A stretch of DNA of 64,000 nt from Alcaligenaceae bacterium (GTDB taxonomy: Bacteria > Pseudomonadota > Gammaproteobacteria > Burkholderiales > Burkholderiaceae_B), in the NCBI GenBank assembly GCA_013416445.1, contig JACCER010000002.1:124001-188000 (forward strand), read 5' to 3'. The translations under genes and the position numbers were made by a program. Below the pieces are notes generated by a model. The model saw only the letters and a list, made by a program, of their open reading frames with translations. It searched no databases and had not been told where the DNA came from. Positions 36,451 to 44,095 of the stretch are shown here, piece after piece (the stretch's first letter is position 1; the number at the start of each line of letters is the position of its first letter).

Positions 36451-36710
36451 GCCTCGGTCGATAGATCATCCATGAGCAAAGAAAGTGTTTCGACAGTCGT
36501 GTCGCCCTCTTCAGTATCCGAGTTATAGGCCTGGCGCTCGCCCTTAATGACCTTCAGCTGGGCATCGACACCAGCATTCAGGGAGCGGGCAAACTCATTG
36601 TGGTTGTCGTTAGTCACTTCCATACTGTCCAGGGCGTCACATAGCTTGTTTGCTAGCCTTGCCAGTCTTGACTGAAACACGCAAGAAACGATGAGACAAG
36701 TATTGCTCAC
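36447..36710 (-). pseudogene. Terminase small subunit, C-terminal part
   Basis: The 87-residue frame overlaps the terminase start by 4 bases and contains ARLANKLCDALDSMEVT, FARSLNAGVDAQLKVIKGERQA, the helical tail of a phage small terminase. The DNA-binding N-terminus is absent; the first ~12 residues look like junk from a join near 36690. It would normally recognise the packaging site. Confidence 0.5.
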
Positions 36711-36765
36711 GGATTACGCCGATAAACTTCTGCGCAGACTCGTCAAGACTGCCGCCCGCTTAGCC

Positions 36766-36938
36766 CTGAAAAGGTTTTTGCAGAAGCGGCGCACAACATC
36801 ACTCGGAACCAGTCGTTTCTGGGCAAGCCGGCTGAATACTGGCGCGATCTGATTGCCGATCGCGCCCAGGAAATCGCCGACGAAACCGACCCGAATGACT
36901 ATGAGTTTTGGGGCATTCGATCTTTGGAGCGGACATGA
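36766..36938 (+). pseudogene. Phage gene remnant without a start codon
   Basis: A + strand frame reads PEKVFAEAAHNITRNQSFL, GKPAEYWRDLIADRAQEIAD, DPNDYEFWGIRSLERT and stops with TGA overlapping the next ATG. The composition is clearly protein-like and the 4-base overlap with the following gene is phage-style. No start codon exists between the upstream stop and this text. It is probably the tail end of an early phage gene cut by a deletion. Confidence 0.5.
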
Positions 36939-37132
36939 CAGACGACCTTTTCAATATGTGCGTGCTGTTCGCATTCCGCATTAATCCAGACCCCATCAAC
37001 AACCGCGACCACCATCAGGCGCGCATCAACGACGCCCGCGAATCACTTGGCCAGCGCTACCTATGCCACCCGGCCAATCACATCAAACCAATCTGGAGGG
37101 GCCCATGTCAGCTAAAAAATACGATGGCGTAG
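36935..37132 (+). CDS. Small phage protein
   Basis: The frame from ATG 36935 overlaps the previous stop (ATGA) and reads MTDDLFNMCVLFAFRINPDP, with ARESLGQRYLCHPANHIKPI farther on. It has 65 codons, no signal and no known domain. Overlap with the preceding remnant suggests an original early-region operon. Start of the next short frame (37105) lies inside it. Confidence 0.45.
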   Translation: MTDDLFNMCVLFAFRINPDPINNRDHHQARINDARESLGQRYLCHPANHIKPIWRGPCQLKNTMA

Positions 37133-37145
37133 GCGGGTTCGCCAA

Positions 37146-37697
37146 GGATACCTAACAGGCGAATGCGATCTTTACGATGTTGAGCGCCGGCGTGGCCACG
37201 ATCTAAAGTCGTCATGGTCAGCGAAAACATTCCGAGGCTGGGAAGTAGATTGCATCGAAAAACTCTATGAGTGGCAGATGCGCGGATACATGATGCTGTG
37301 GGATGCGGAAGAGTGGGAGGTCAATTACGCGCTTGTGGATACGCCAGAACGCCTAATCGGCTTCGAGCCTATCCAGATGCACGTAGTCTCGCACATCCCT
37401 GAGCACCTACGCTTAACCACCTGGCGCATCAAGCGCGACTTCGACAAGGAGCACACCATGATAACCAAGGTCAAAGCGGCTCGCGAATACTACGCTGAGA
37501 TTATCGAAGAATTTGACTGCACCCATAGAATTGAAATTTTGGAGGCAGCATGGGCGAAGCTATCGAAACATATAAGGCCATGGGCGACCACAAAAAGCGC
37601 CTTCGCGCCAAGTTTGGCGTCAATTGCCCGGTATGCACCCGGAAGCGCCCCAAGGCATACCCGTCGCTTTTATTGCCGCAACAACGTTGCCGGGTAG
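37146..37697 (+). pseudogene. Phage YqaJ/PD-(D/E)xK-type nuclease remnant
   Basis: The frame contains GYLTGECDLYDVERRRGHDLKS (a D...D-x-K nuclease core), YEWQMRGYMMLWD, ERLIGFEPIQMHVVSHIPEHL and KVKAAREYYAEIIEEF, recalled from phage recombination exonucleases. Its N-terminal part is missing: 5' of about 37146 lies another short frame (from ATG 37105) in a different register, so a frame-changing deletion joint is there. The 3' end runs over the next gene. Confidence 0.6.
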
Positions 37698-37753
37698 ACG
37701 GCTATGTTGACCCCCGGCCAGAACTGACCGATCGAGAATATCAGGATGCATAG
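37550..37753 (+). CDS. Small phage zinc-finger protein
   Basis: The 67-residue product (MGEAIETYKAMGDHKKRLRA) has CPVC and a later cysteine in PQQRCRVDGY, a small conserved early-phage type recalled from Burkholderiales phages. GGAGGCAGC provides a strong ribosome-binding site. It overlaps the 3' end of the nuclease remnant and is followed within 3 bases by the next gene. Function unknown. Confidence 0.65.
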   Translation: MGEAIETYKAMGDHKKRLRAKFGVNCPVCTRKRPKAYPSLLLPQQRCRVDGYVDPRPELTDREYQDA

Positions 37754-37755
37754 AC

Positions 37756-37968
37756 ATGAACGGCATCGACTTCATTATTTCGCAAAGCAATTGCAAGCCG
37801 CTGCCCGCCGCCCCCCGTATGACGCCTCCGGGCGGCGGCAAGCTAAGCGTTAGCCAAACTGCCGACATAGTGGCCCGGTTTGCTGCAGGCGAGAAAAAAG
37901 CCGATCTGGCGCGGGAGTATGGCGTCAGCATTCAGGGGATTTGCTATGTTATTCAAAAGCAGAAATGA
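37756..37968 (+). CDS. Small phage helix-turn-helix protein
   Basis: The 70-residue product has a resolvase-like helix-turn-helix (VSQTADIVARFAAGEKKADLAREYGVSIQGICYVI). It is probably a DNA-binding early phage protein. It starts 3 bases after the upstream stop and is the last gene of this + strand segment. Confidence 0.65.
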   Translation: MNGIDFIISQSNCKPLPAAPRMTPPGGGKLSVSQTADIVARFAAGEKKADLAREYGVSIQGICYVIQKQK

Positions 37969-38017
37969 CGCGGGCTGTTTATAAGCGGATCATGTTTTAG
38001 TAATCGACGTACTGGCG

Positions 38018-38731
38018 CTAGCCATGACTTGCAGTCGACGCTTTGACTGCATGGTGCCCAGCAATCAGCCCAGGATTCCATACTCCGGACGATGAGGCAC
38101 AGACATGCAGTGCTGACATTAAACATTTCCGATAGTCAGACAATAGAACCCTGAGGTCTTTGATGGTTTCAGCCCTCTTATCTGCAGCGTAATTGTCAGC
38201 ATGAAAATATGCGGCAGACTCTTCCCATACGGCTGCAGAGACTTTAGATATTTCATCCGCCCTGGCTATTTTTGCTGCACAAAGCTCTGGAAGATGCGAT
38301 ATTGAGGCCAGTGTCTCTACGCTGGCATTAATAGCTAGCCTCTCAAGGTTGTCTGCTATCAGCGCATGCCCTCGACTACTCCACTTGCTGGTTTTTCCCT
38401 CTGCGACTTTCTCGTCAATATATGCCATAAGCATGTCTATCCTAACTTGACGGCGAGCCAAAGACACCACTAGAGACGTTGCGATCACAGCGCCTTTGGC
38501 GTCACGCTCTGAGATTCTAATGGTGCGCTCATGCTGCGCAATTTTTAAACTTGTCTTCACTCCTACGACAGCCATCACGGTGGCACTTATCGTTCCAATT
38601 GCAGTAAGTGCAACCCAAGGGCTTTCAGTACCCCACGGCCAGTCAGAGAAGATAGCTATTGCTGCAAAAGCAATGATCGCCACAACCGCAACCACCGGCC
38701 AAGCGCATGCCCGGCAGCCTAGTTTTTCCAT
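38018..38731 (-). CDS. Membrane-anchored protein, unknown function
   Basis: From ATG 38731 the product has 237 residues with two N-terminal hydrophobic segments (WPVVAVVAIIAFAAIAIF, WVALTAIGTISATVMAVVGV) and a long cytoplasmic helical part. A GGAGAGGG run lies about 11 bases before; an in-frame ATG at 38779 is possible. Two-helix anchors with a helical tail occur in phage lysogenic-conversion and defence genes, but nothing specific is recognised here. Confidence 0.5.
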   Translation of the reverse strand: MEKLGCRACAWPVVAVVAIIAFAAIAIFSDWPWGTESPWVALTAIGTISATVMAVVGVKTSLKIAQHERTIRISERDAKGAVIATSLVVSLARRQVRIDMLMAYIDEKVAEGKTSKWSSRGHALIADNLERLAINASVETLASISHLPELCAAKIARADEISKVSAAVWEESAAYFHADNYAADKRAETIKDLRVLLSDYRKCLMSALHVCASSSGVWNPGLIAGHHAVKASTASHG

Positions 38732-38810
38732 CTGGATCAATACCCTCTCCCCACGCCCCATGACGCCGCGCGCGATCATAGGCGCGGATCACTGGGGCGG
38801 CAATCAATCC

Positions 38811-39038
38811 CTAAGAAGCTTGGCCGTAGTCACTGTCAGCCAAGTGACGACTGGCCTCGCTTCGCGCTGCATCCGCCGCTGACTCAGGGCTATTTAAGCC
38901 TTTGATTTCACCATGCAAACCTAGCTCAACAAACTTGTACCTACCGACCCATGCGCTGGGCGCCTCTTCCGACGTACTGATCATGCAATTATGCTCACCA
39001 ATGAGTTCAGCGATGGGCTGGTAGTTCGGTTTAGACAT
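38811..39038 (-). CDS. Hypothetical small protein
   Basis: The 75-residue product (MSKPNYQPIAELIGEHNCMI) is acidic and soluble, with no known domain. GGAGAGGGCAT before the ATG is a good ribosome-binding site. It precedes the two-helix membrane protein on the same strand and may share its transcript. Confidence 0.5.
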   Translation of the reverse strand: MSKPNYQPIAELIGEHNCMISTSEEAPSAWVGRYKFVELGLHGEIKGLNSPESAADAARSEASRHLADSDYGQAS

Positions 39039-39054
39039 ATGCCCTCTCCTTTGC

Positions 39055-39308
39055 TAATGGAGAGATCATACCCCCCTCCAACCACCACAGGACCCGCCCG
39101 CTAATAACGGGCGGGATGAATATGCTCGCCAAGACGATGATTCACCCAGCGAACCACATTATCACCTGACATGCAAAAGCCACGGGCAGCCAGACCGAGG
39201 CAGCTATTGGTTGAACGGATACCGGCTGAACGGGACTAGCGTCTGGAACAATGACCGAATTGAAGTGCTCGGAGAAGGACTTGAGCCAAGACAAATGGAG
39301 TTTTTCTT
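39055..39308 (+). other. Open coding-like stretch without a start codon
   Basis: One + strand frame stays open from a TAA near 39055 to the TGA overlapping the next ATG at 39309. Its last part reads SYWLNGYRLNGTSVWNNDRI and EVLGEGLEPRQ. The text is protein-like, but no ATG, GTG or TTG is in a sensible place. It is probably the 3' end of a deleted phage gene. Confidence 0.35.
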
Positions 39309-39970
39309 ATGAGCTGCACGAACTGGACGCATGAAGACATCGAAACGCTGACGAACCTCTACCCAGACCATACTGCCAAGGATATTTCTCTGATACTGGA
39401 TCGCTCCGTCCCCAGTATTTACAGGATGGCCAGGAAACTGAACCTAAAGAAATCCGATGCGTTCTTCGCCAGCCCTGCCAGCGGTCGCCTGGACGGTGTT
39501 CGCGGGGAATCAGGGCGATTCAAGCCCGGCCTTACCCCATGGAACAAGGGCCAGGCCCACCCGTCACGCGGTCGCAGCGCTGAAACGCAGTTCAAAAAGG
39601 GTGAAATGTCCGGTGCCGCACAACACAATTACGTGCCAATAGGCTCTACACGCATAACCCGCGACGGCGCGCTTGAGCGCAAGGTGACAGATGACCCCGC
39701 TCTCTACCCTGCCAAACGATGGGTGCCAGTAGCCCGCCTGGTCTGGGAGGCCACGCACGGCCCTATACCGGACAGGCAAGTAGTGCGATTTTTCCCGGGA
39801 TGCAGACAACTGTAGAGGCAGAAATCACTTTGGACAAACTGGAGTGCATAAGTCTAGCCGAGAACATGCGGCGTAACACTCTGCACCGCTACCCCAAAGA
39901 AATTACGGACGTTATCCGCGCTCGCGGCGTCCTTAACAGGAGAATCAATCATGTCGAAAAACATCAGTGA
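39309..39970 (+). pseudogene. HNH-type homing endonuclease-like gene, frameshifted
   Basis: The first 168 codons contain a helix-turn-helix-like start (DIETLTNLYPDHTAKDISLI), GRFKPGLTPWNKGQ and WVPVARLVWEATHGPIPDRQVV, which belong to phage HNH endonucleases. At about 39790, in TTTTTCCCGGG, the frame ends, and the expected continuation FPGMQTTVEAEITLD, LECISLAENMRRNTLHRYPKEI is found in another frame to 39970. One missing base (or two extra) in the homopolymer explains it. Confidence 0.7.
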
Positions 39971-40202
39971 TCTACGGGATGGCCTATTTGACGCCATTGC
40001 GATGCTCAAGGAAGGCAAGCTAACGGTCGAGCAAGCCAAAGCCATATCAGAAATGAGCCAGGTCGTGATCAATAGCGCCAAGGTCGAAGTGGATTACATA
40101 CGCGCCAACAATGGCGGCGAAACGCCATTCCTTGAATCCGTCGGCAACGACAACTTGTCTCCTGGCGTAACCGGTATTACGCGCCACCGGATTGCTGGAT
40201 AA
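39951..40202 (+). CDS. Conserved small phage protein
   Basis: The 83-residue product reads MSKNISDLRDGLFDAIAMLK, KLTVEQAKAISEMSQVVINSAKVEVDY, a mostly helical small protein that often follows HNH genes in phages of this order, as far as memory serves. AGGAG is at the right distance before ATG 39951. It overlaps the HNH tail by 20 bases. Confidence 0.65.
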   Translation: MSKNISDLRDGLFDAIAMLKEGKLTVEQAKAISEMSQVVINSAKVEVDYIRANNGGETPFLESVGNDNLSPGVTGITRHRIAG

Positions 40203-40222
40203 TCGCTGGCGGCATTAAGTAA

Positions 40223-40855
40223 TCAATATTTCGTCGCCGAGAGCCAGAGCGGCGCGGATGATTTCTTGGTTTTGGAAATCTCACCGCAATAGTCATGCGT
40301 CGCAAATTTACTTCGTACGCGCTTCGCGGGAACCTCTGTCCACTTTGAGTCAAATGTCAAAAAAGCGCCGTCAACGTCTTTAATCTCGAAGCGGCTATCA
40401 TCACGCTCAGCATAAGTGTAAATCATTGATACTGGCTTCTTGTCCTCATCCAGAGGCCAAGCGCAAGTCATTATAAAACGCGGCAGCTCATCCTTTTTAA
40501 ATATGTGATTAGGCGGATATATCTCACGACTCAGCAAAACGCTTGATAAATTGGGAACGTATTCAGTATGGTTCATAAGAAATATCTCGCCAGAATCTAG
40601 CAGGCTAAATGCCGCCACTCCGCCATAGGGTATATCGTCCGTGTTTTCCACAGGAAAATGGAAAGATAGCCACCACGTGTATGGCTTATCCAAGGCTTTT
40701 TTAGGGGGCTTTAACCACTTGATTCCAGTTATTTGGCCTTGAGTAAAAGCCCCGACTGGTTGCTGCGCAATTGCCCTTGCTCCACCAAACCCCAGCGCAA
40801 TCGTGACGGCTAACAGAATTCCGTACAACAAACCAACCCTGAATCGTTGATGCAT
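40223..40855 (-). CDS. Exported protein, unknown function
   Basis: The 210-residue product has a signal peptide or anchor (LLYGILLAVTIALGFGGARAIA) and a soluble mature domain with aromatic-rich strands (YTWWLSFHFPVENTDDIPYGG) and two cysteines. No family was recognised. Its start lies 90 bases from repeat copy 3, in the same geometry as the YodC gene and copy 2. It may be a lysogenic conversion gene. Confidence 0.55.
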   Translation of the reverse strand: MHQRFRVGLLYGILLAVTIALGFGGARAIAQQPVGAFTQGQITGIKWLKPPKKALDKPYTWWLSFHFPVENTDDIPYGGVAAFSLLDSGEIFLMNHTEYVPNLSSVLLSREIYPPNHIFKKDELPRFIMTCAWPLDEDKKPVSMIYTYAERDDSRFEIKDVDGAFLTFDSKWTEVPAKRVRSKFATHDYCGEISKTKKSSAPLWLSATKY

Positions 40856-40944
40856 ATCGCCTCCGGAAGATAGCAGCCAAGCCGCCTGAATCTCGACTTT
40901 AGTCGCATGATCGGGATACGCCTACCAGACAATTGGCCCACCCC

Positions 40945-41049
40945 AACTTATCCCCACCATCTGTGAATAACCTCATGGACAACCTGGGGTCACTTCTCGC
41001 AAACCCAACAAACAAGCGCCCCGCCGCCTATTGAGCGATTCGGGGCCAT
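40945..41049 (+). repeat. 105-bp dispersed repeat, copy 3
   Basis: This copy reads AACTTATCCCCACCATCTG, then TGAATAACC, GGACAACCTGGGG, CAAACCCAACAA, and ends with a hairpin GCCCCG (41018-41023) / CGGGGC (41041-41046). It precedes the whole early operon that ends in the integrase. The stem differs from copy 2 but stays paired. Confidence 0.9.
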
Positions 41050-41066
41050 TACCCATTGGATCAGCA

Positions 41067-41150
41067 ATGAGCATCTTCATTTATGTAGCCGTCGTTCTGG
41101 CGGCTGGCCTGCTGGCGTTTTTCATCTATATGGGGAATATATCGACATGA
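41067..41150 (+). CDS. 27-residue membrane peptide, first gene of the early operon
   Basis: ATG 41067 opens MSIFIYVAVVLAAGLLAFFI followed by YMGNIST and a TGA that overlaps the next start (ATGA). It is a single hydrophobic helix. Translational coupling with the downstream regulator gene and position right after repeat copy 3 suggest it is expressed. No function known. Confidence 0.5.
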   Translation: MSIFIYVAVVLAAGLLAFFIYMGNIST

Positions 41151-41383
41151 GCCCGATAGACCATCTAGTTAAACAAACCAAGGACTTGCCGCTGCCGCCC
41201 CTATGGCCGATATCAGCACGAAAAACAAGAACCCCATCACACATGGTTAACGGCCCGCGCGTTCTCGCCATGCGAGATCTCGGACTCACAGACGTTGAGA
41301 TCGCCAAGAAAATGAATCTAGCGCCATCGACGGTGGGCTCACACATCAGCCGATACAAGAAAGAAATAAGGGAAACATCATGA
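41147..41383 (+). CDS. Small helix-turn-helix protein
   Basis: The 78-residue product carries VLAMRDLGLTDVEIAKKMNLAPSTVGSHISRYKKE, a sigma-70 region 4/LuxR-like helix-turn-helix. It is probably a DNA-binding early phage regulator. It overlaps neighbours on both sides by 4 bases. Confidence 0.65.
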   Translation: MSPIDHLVKQTKDLPLPPLWPISARKTRTPSHMVNGPRVLAMRDLGLTDVEIAKKMNLAPSTVGSHISRYKKEIRETS

Positions 41384-42168
41384 TCAAAAGATACAGCATG
41401 GACCGCGACTACGCCAACAATATCGGCGTGCCTGGAATTGTTGAAATGCCTGGTGGTGAATATGTCCGGCTTGCTGATCACCAGGCCGAGCTGGCCCTGG
41501 TCGAGGCTATGGCTGCGACGCAGACGGTGACGATTGCTGAGTTGCGGGCGAAAGCCGATGCTACCCTCATTGATGAGGGTACCAAATCCAGATCTATCGA
41601 CACATCATTCAGTCATGCTTGTGATGCGTACATGAGCAACAAACCCGCTTGTGGAGTCCAAAACGCAAAATATGAGACACAACAGCGGGGCACCAATATA
41701 TATGTAGAGGCGCGTGAATGCGTCGAATGCAATCATATTGGCATCAACGATAGCGACGATAAAAAAGCCGCTTGCAACACATGCGATTGGGCTGGCGATA
41801 ATCCGGGTGAGGATATTTGCCCAGGCTGCAGTCGGGCCGGAACGATGTCATCGGCCTGTCCTGAATGTGGCGGCAGGTACAGGCTTCTTGCTGATGCGCA
41901 CATTTCAGCACAGCCCGGCCCGGCAATGGCCCCGCAAGACTGGATTGACCGCATGGCACATATGATGATCGATCTCTGCATGGACAATGACGCGGCAGCC
42001 GAAATCATGGCCCACGCCCGCAAGCGCGTTCAGCCAGCCAGCGGAGAGGATACGAAAGGCTCAATGCAGTGGGTCGAGCATAACGACATCCGTGATATTC
42101 CCGACGCGATACTCACCGATGCTGGCCTTGCTCTCAAGCAGTCTCAGGCTAGCGGGGAGGATGCATGA
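41380..42168 (+). CDS. Phage protein with multiple zinc-binding CxxC pairs
   Basis: The 262-residue product has CVEC, CNTC, CPGC and CPEC pairs around residues 115-170, resembling zinc ribbons, flanked by helical regions (HQAELALVEAMAATQTVTI). It may be a compound of two phage modules. Function is unknown. ATGA overlaps occur at both ends, so it is part of the tightly packed early operon. Confidence 0.6.
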   Translation: MIKRYSMDRDYANNIGVPGIVEMPGGEYVRLADHQAELALVEAMAATQTVTIAELRAKADATLIDEGTKSRSIDTSFSHACDAYMSNKPACGVQNAKYETQQRGTNIYVEARECVECNHIGINDSDDKKAACNTCDWAGDNPGEDICPGCSRAGTMSSACPECGGRYRLLADAHISAQPGPAMAPQDWIDRMAHMMIDLCMDNDAAAEIMAHARKRVQPASGEDTKGSMQWVEHNDIRDIPDAILTDAGLALKQSQASGEDA

Positions 42169-42377
42169 AACGCAAACCAACTGGCTTTATCGCGATCTGC
42201 CAGTGCGGCGTCATCACTGGTGCGATGGACGCAACCCGAACCGAAAAAGCCGATGCCGGCCGTATCTTGGGCAAATGGTTGAACGATGGTTGCACGGTAG
42301 AGCCGCGCTTTACAGGAACATGGATGGAAACGGTTTCGCCTTGCAAGTGCAATCAAGAACAGGGATACAAGTCATGA
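42165..42377 (+). CDS. Small phage protein with cysteine pairs
   Basis: This 70-residue product (MKRKPTGFIAICQCGVITGA) has CQC near the N-terminus and CKC near the C-terminus, likely one zinc site. GRILGKWLNDGCTVEPRF is a conserved early-phage text as remembered. It overlaps both neighbours by 4 bases. Confidence 0.6.
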   Translation: MKRKPTGFIAICQCGVITGAMDATRTEKADAGRILGKWLNDGCTVEPRFTGTWMETVSPCKCNQEQGYKS

Positions 42378-42562
42378 GCAATCTTAACTACGACCCTACC
42401 GACCCGGACAAAATGAAGCTCCCAGCGGGGGCATCGTGCGGTGGCTGTATACATATTTATCGGTGTAAGGCCATGTTCGGCCATAACGAAACAGATACGT
42501 ATTGCGATTGGTCGCCATCTCGGTTTTCTCCTAAGCAGCAGGGAGGTGGCAATGCGCTTTGA
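42374..42562 (+). CDS. Small phage zinc-binding protein
   Basis: ATG 42374 starts a 62-codon frame with CGGCIHIYRCKAMFG and a later TYCDWSPSRF, giving four cysteines in a pattern common to tiny phage proteins. It overlaps the previous gene by 4 bases (ATGA) and the next by 11. Function unknown. Confidence 0.6.
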   Translation: MSNLNYDPTDPDKMKLPAGASCGGCIHIYRCKAMFGHNETDTYCDWSPSRFSPKQQGGGNAL

Positions 42563-42773
42563 TCCCGCCCGCTTCGTCCGCTGCGAAGCCATCAGTAACG
42601 GCCAGCGATACAGGGTCGGATCAGGCGATGGACGTGCCAGCCAGTCTGGCGTAGCCGTCGCCATCATCGCGCTCAAACATTCACCGGGCTACGAGGTCGT
42701 GCTGCATCTGGACAGCGGCAAGCAGGACAGTTTCGCGCCTATGCAGTTATTCCCTGAGCTGGAGAAATTATGA
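42552..42773 (+). CDS. Small phage protein
   Basis: ATG 42552 follows GGGAGGTGGCA and opens a 73-codon frame (MRFDPARFVRCEAISNGQRY) with a beta-like body ending APMQLFPELEKL. No domain is recognised. It overlaps the next gene by 4 bases. Confidence 0.55.
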   Translation: MRFDPARFVRCEAISNGQRYRVGSGDGRASQSGVAVAIIALKHSPGYEVVLHLDSGKQDSFAPMQLFPELEKL

Positions 42774-43399
42774 CCGATGCATACGAACCAAAACTGTCCT
42801 GTTTTGACCGCGACGTGGCGACAGGTGAAATGGAAATATTGCAGGACAACGGCCTGTATCGCCACCTCCGATTCAGGTTTAGCAGCGGGGGTTTCCGCTG
42901 GTTCGATATCGTGACGTGGCCCGACCGGCTTGTCATCACGGGCGACTGCGAGACATTCGCCTTTAGTCGGCTCGAGGATATGTTCGAGTTTTTCCGTAGC
43001 GGCGGCAGCCGGATCAATCCAGGCTACTGGCAAGAAAAGATTATCGATGGACGCGACCGTGCCAAGTCGTTCGACTGGGACACCTTCCGCGATGCGGCAA
43101 TGGCCTGTTTTGGCCAGGCCACCGAAGATATGGAGGATCAAGAGCTTCGCGACGAGGCCCGCCAGGACCTTGAGGGCACGCTTGATGATAGCGATCCTGA
43201 TATTTACGGCGCCGTTGATCTGATCCGTACCTATAGCTATCGACCAGGACCATGCGGCACGCCTGCTGTCTTTCAGTTTGATGACCCTGAGGGCTATCTG
43301 TCTGGTGAGGACTGGGATTACCACTACATATGGTGCTGTCGCGCCATCGTGTGGGCCATTGGGAAACACGACGAATCCAAGGAGGCGTTAGCGGCATGA
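42770..43399 (+). CDS. Conserved phage early-region protein
   Basis: This 209-residue protein contains GFRWFDIVTWPDRLVITGD, RLEDMFEFFRS, NPGYWQEKI and WDYHYIWCCRAIVWAI, a pattern recalled from many phage early operons, without assigned function. No membrane segment is present. It is coupled to neighbours by 4-base overlaps on both sides. Confidence 0.65.
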   Translation: MTDAYEPKLSCFDRDVATGEMEILQDNGLYRHLRFRFSSGGFRWFDIVTWPDRLVITGDCETFAFSRLEDMFEFFRSGGSRINPGYWQEKIIDGRDRAKSFDWDTFRDAAMACFGQATEDMEDQELRDEARQDLEGTLDDSDPDIYGAVDLIRTYSYRPGPCGTPAVFQFDDPEGYLSGEDWDYHYIWCCRAIVWAIGKHDESKEALAA

Positions 43400-43659
43400 C
43401 CACCACACCCACCCTATCCCCACTCCCCGAGGGCCTTTCATTTCTTGACCCAAGGACTCGCAAGCTGATTCAGGCATATGCGCTTGCCGCCTACCAGGCT
43501 GGCAGGGATGCTGGGCTGAATGATGCCGCTGCTGCTATCACAGACCACCAGCGCGAAGGCCGCGAGTGGGTGCCGGGAAGCTTGTGGGACATACTTCAGA
43601 ACGAAGCGGCGCAACGTGTCCGCTCTCTGATGGCTGCTACCGATCCGCCCCCGGCATGA
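43396..43659 (+). CDS. Small phage protein
   Basis: The 87-residue product (MTTTPTLSPLPEGLSFLDPR) is soluble and helical in the second half (AYALAAYQAGRDAGLNDAAA). It overlaps the previous gene by 4 bases. Function unknown. Confidence 0.5.
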   Translation: MTTTPTLSPLPEGLSFLDPRTRKLIQAYALAAYQAGRDAGLNDAAAAITDHQREGREWVPGSLWDILQNEAAQRVRSLMAATDPPPA

Positions 43660-43747
43660 CCGAGCGCATCAATGAAGTGCTGATCACTACGGCCAAATAT
43701 TTGAATCTACCCGCCCCCAGTGGCGGGTTTTTGATGGGAGGTATCGA

Positions 43748-44095
43748 ATGCTGATATCAGTCAAGGATGCCGCTGAGCGCTTGGGCGTTTCGGCGCGCAC
43801 GGTCTATGATTTGGCCGCTCCCGCTGGCCCGATTCCCTGCCACCGGATCGGCGCCCGGATTCTGTTCAACAAAGAAGACATAACGGAGTATCTGCAATCA
43901 TATCGATATACAGAGACAAAGCGCGCGGTTGCTACATTTTTGAATTCGACCGCGTCATTGAAGGCCAGCGGGTCCGGGCTCGAAAGCTACTTCCGAAAGC
44001 GTGGACGCGAGCCCAAATTGACGCCTACGACCGCCAAGAGTCCGCGCGCCTCTACGCCATTGCAACTAGTGTCGAGCGCCCACAATACACAATAG
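43748..44095 (+). CDS. Excisionase-like helix-turn-helix protein
   Basis: The first ~60 residues (MLISVKDAAERLGVSARTVY, HRIGARILFNKEDITEYLQS) form an excisionase/MerR-type helix-turn-helix. GGGAGG lies before the ATG. The frame continues for about 55 more codons out of register over the start of the integrase gene, so the effective domain is N-terminal. It probably controls excision or represses early genes. Confidence 0.7.
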   Translation: MLISVKDAAERLGVSARTVYDLAAPAGPIPCHRIGARILFNKEDITEYLQSYRYTETKRAVATFLNSTASLKASGSGLESYFRKRGREPKLTPTTAKSPRASTPLQLVSSAHNTQ

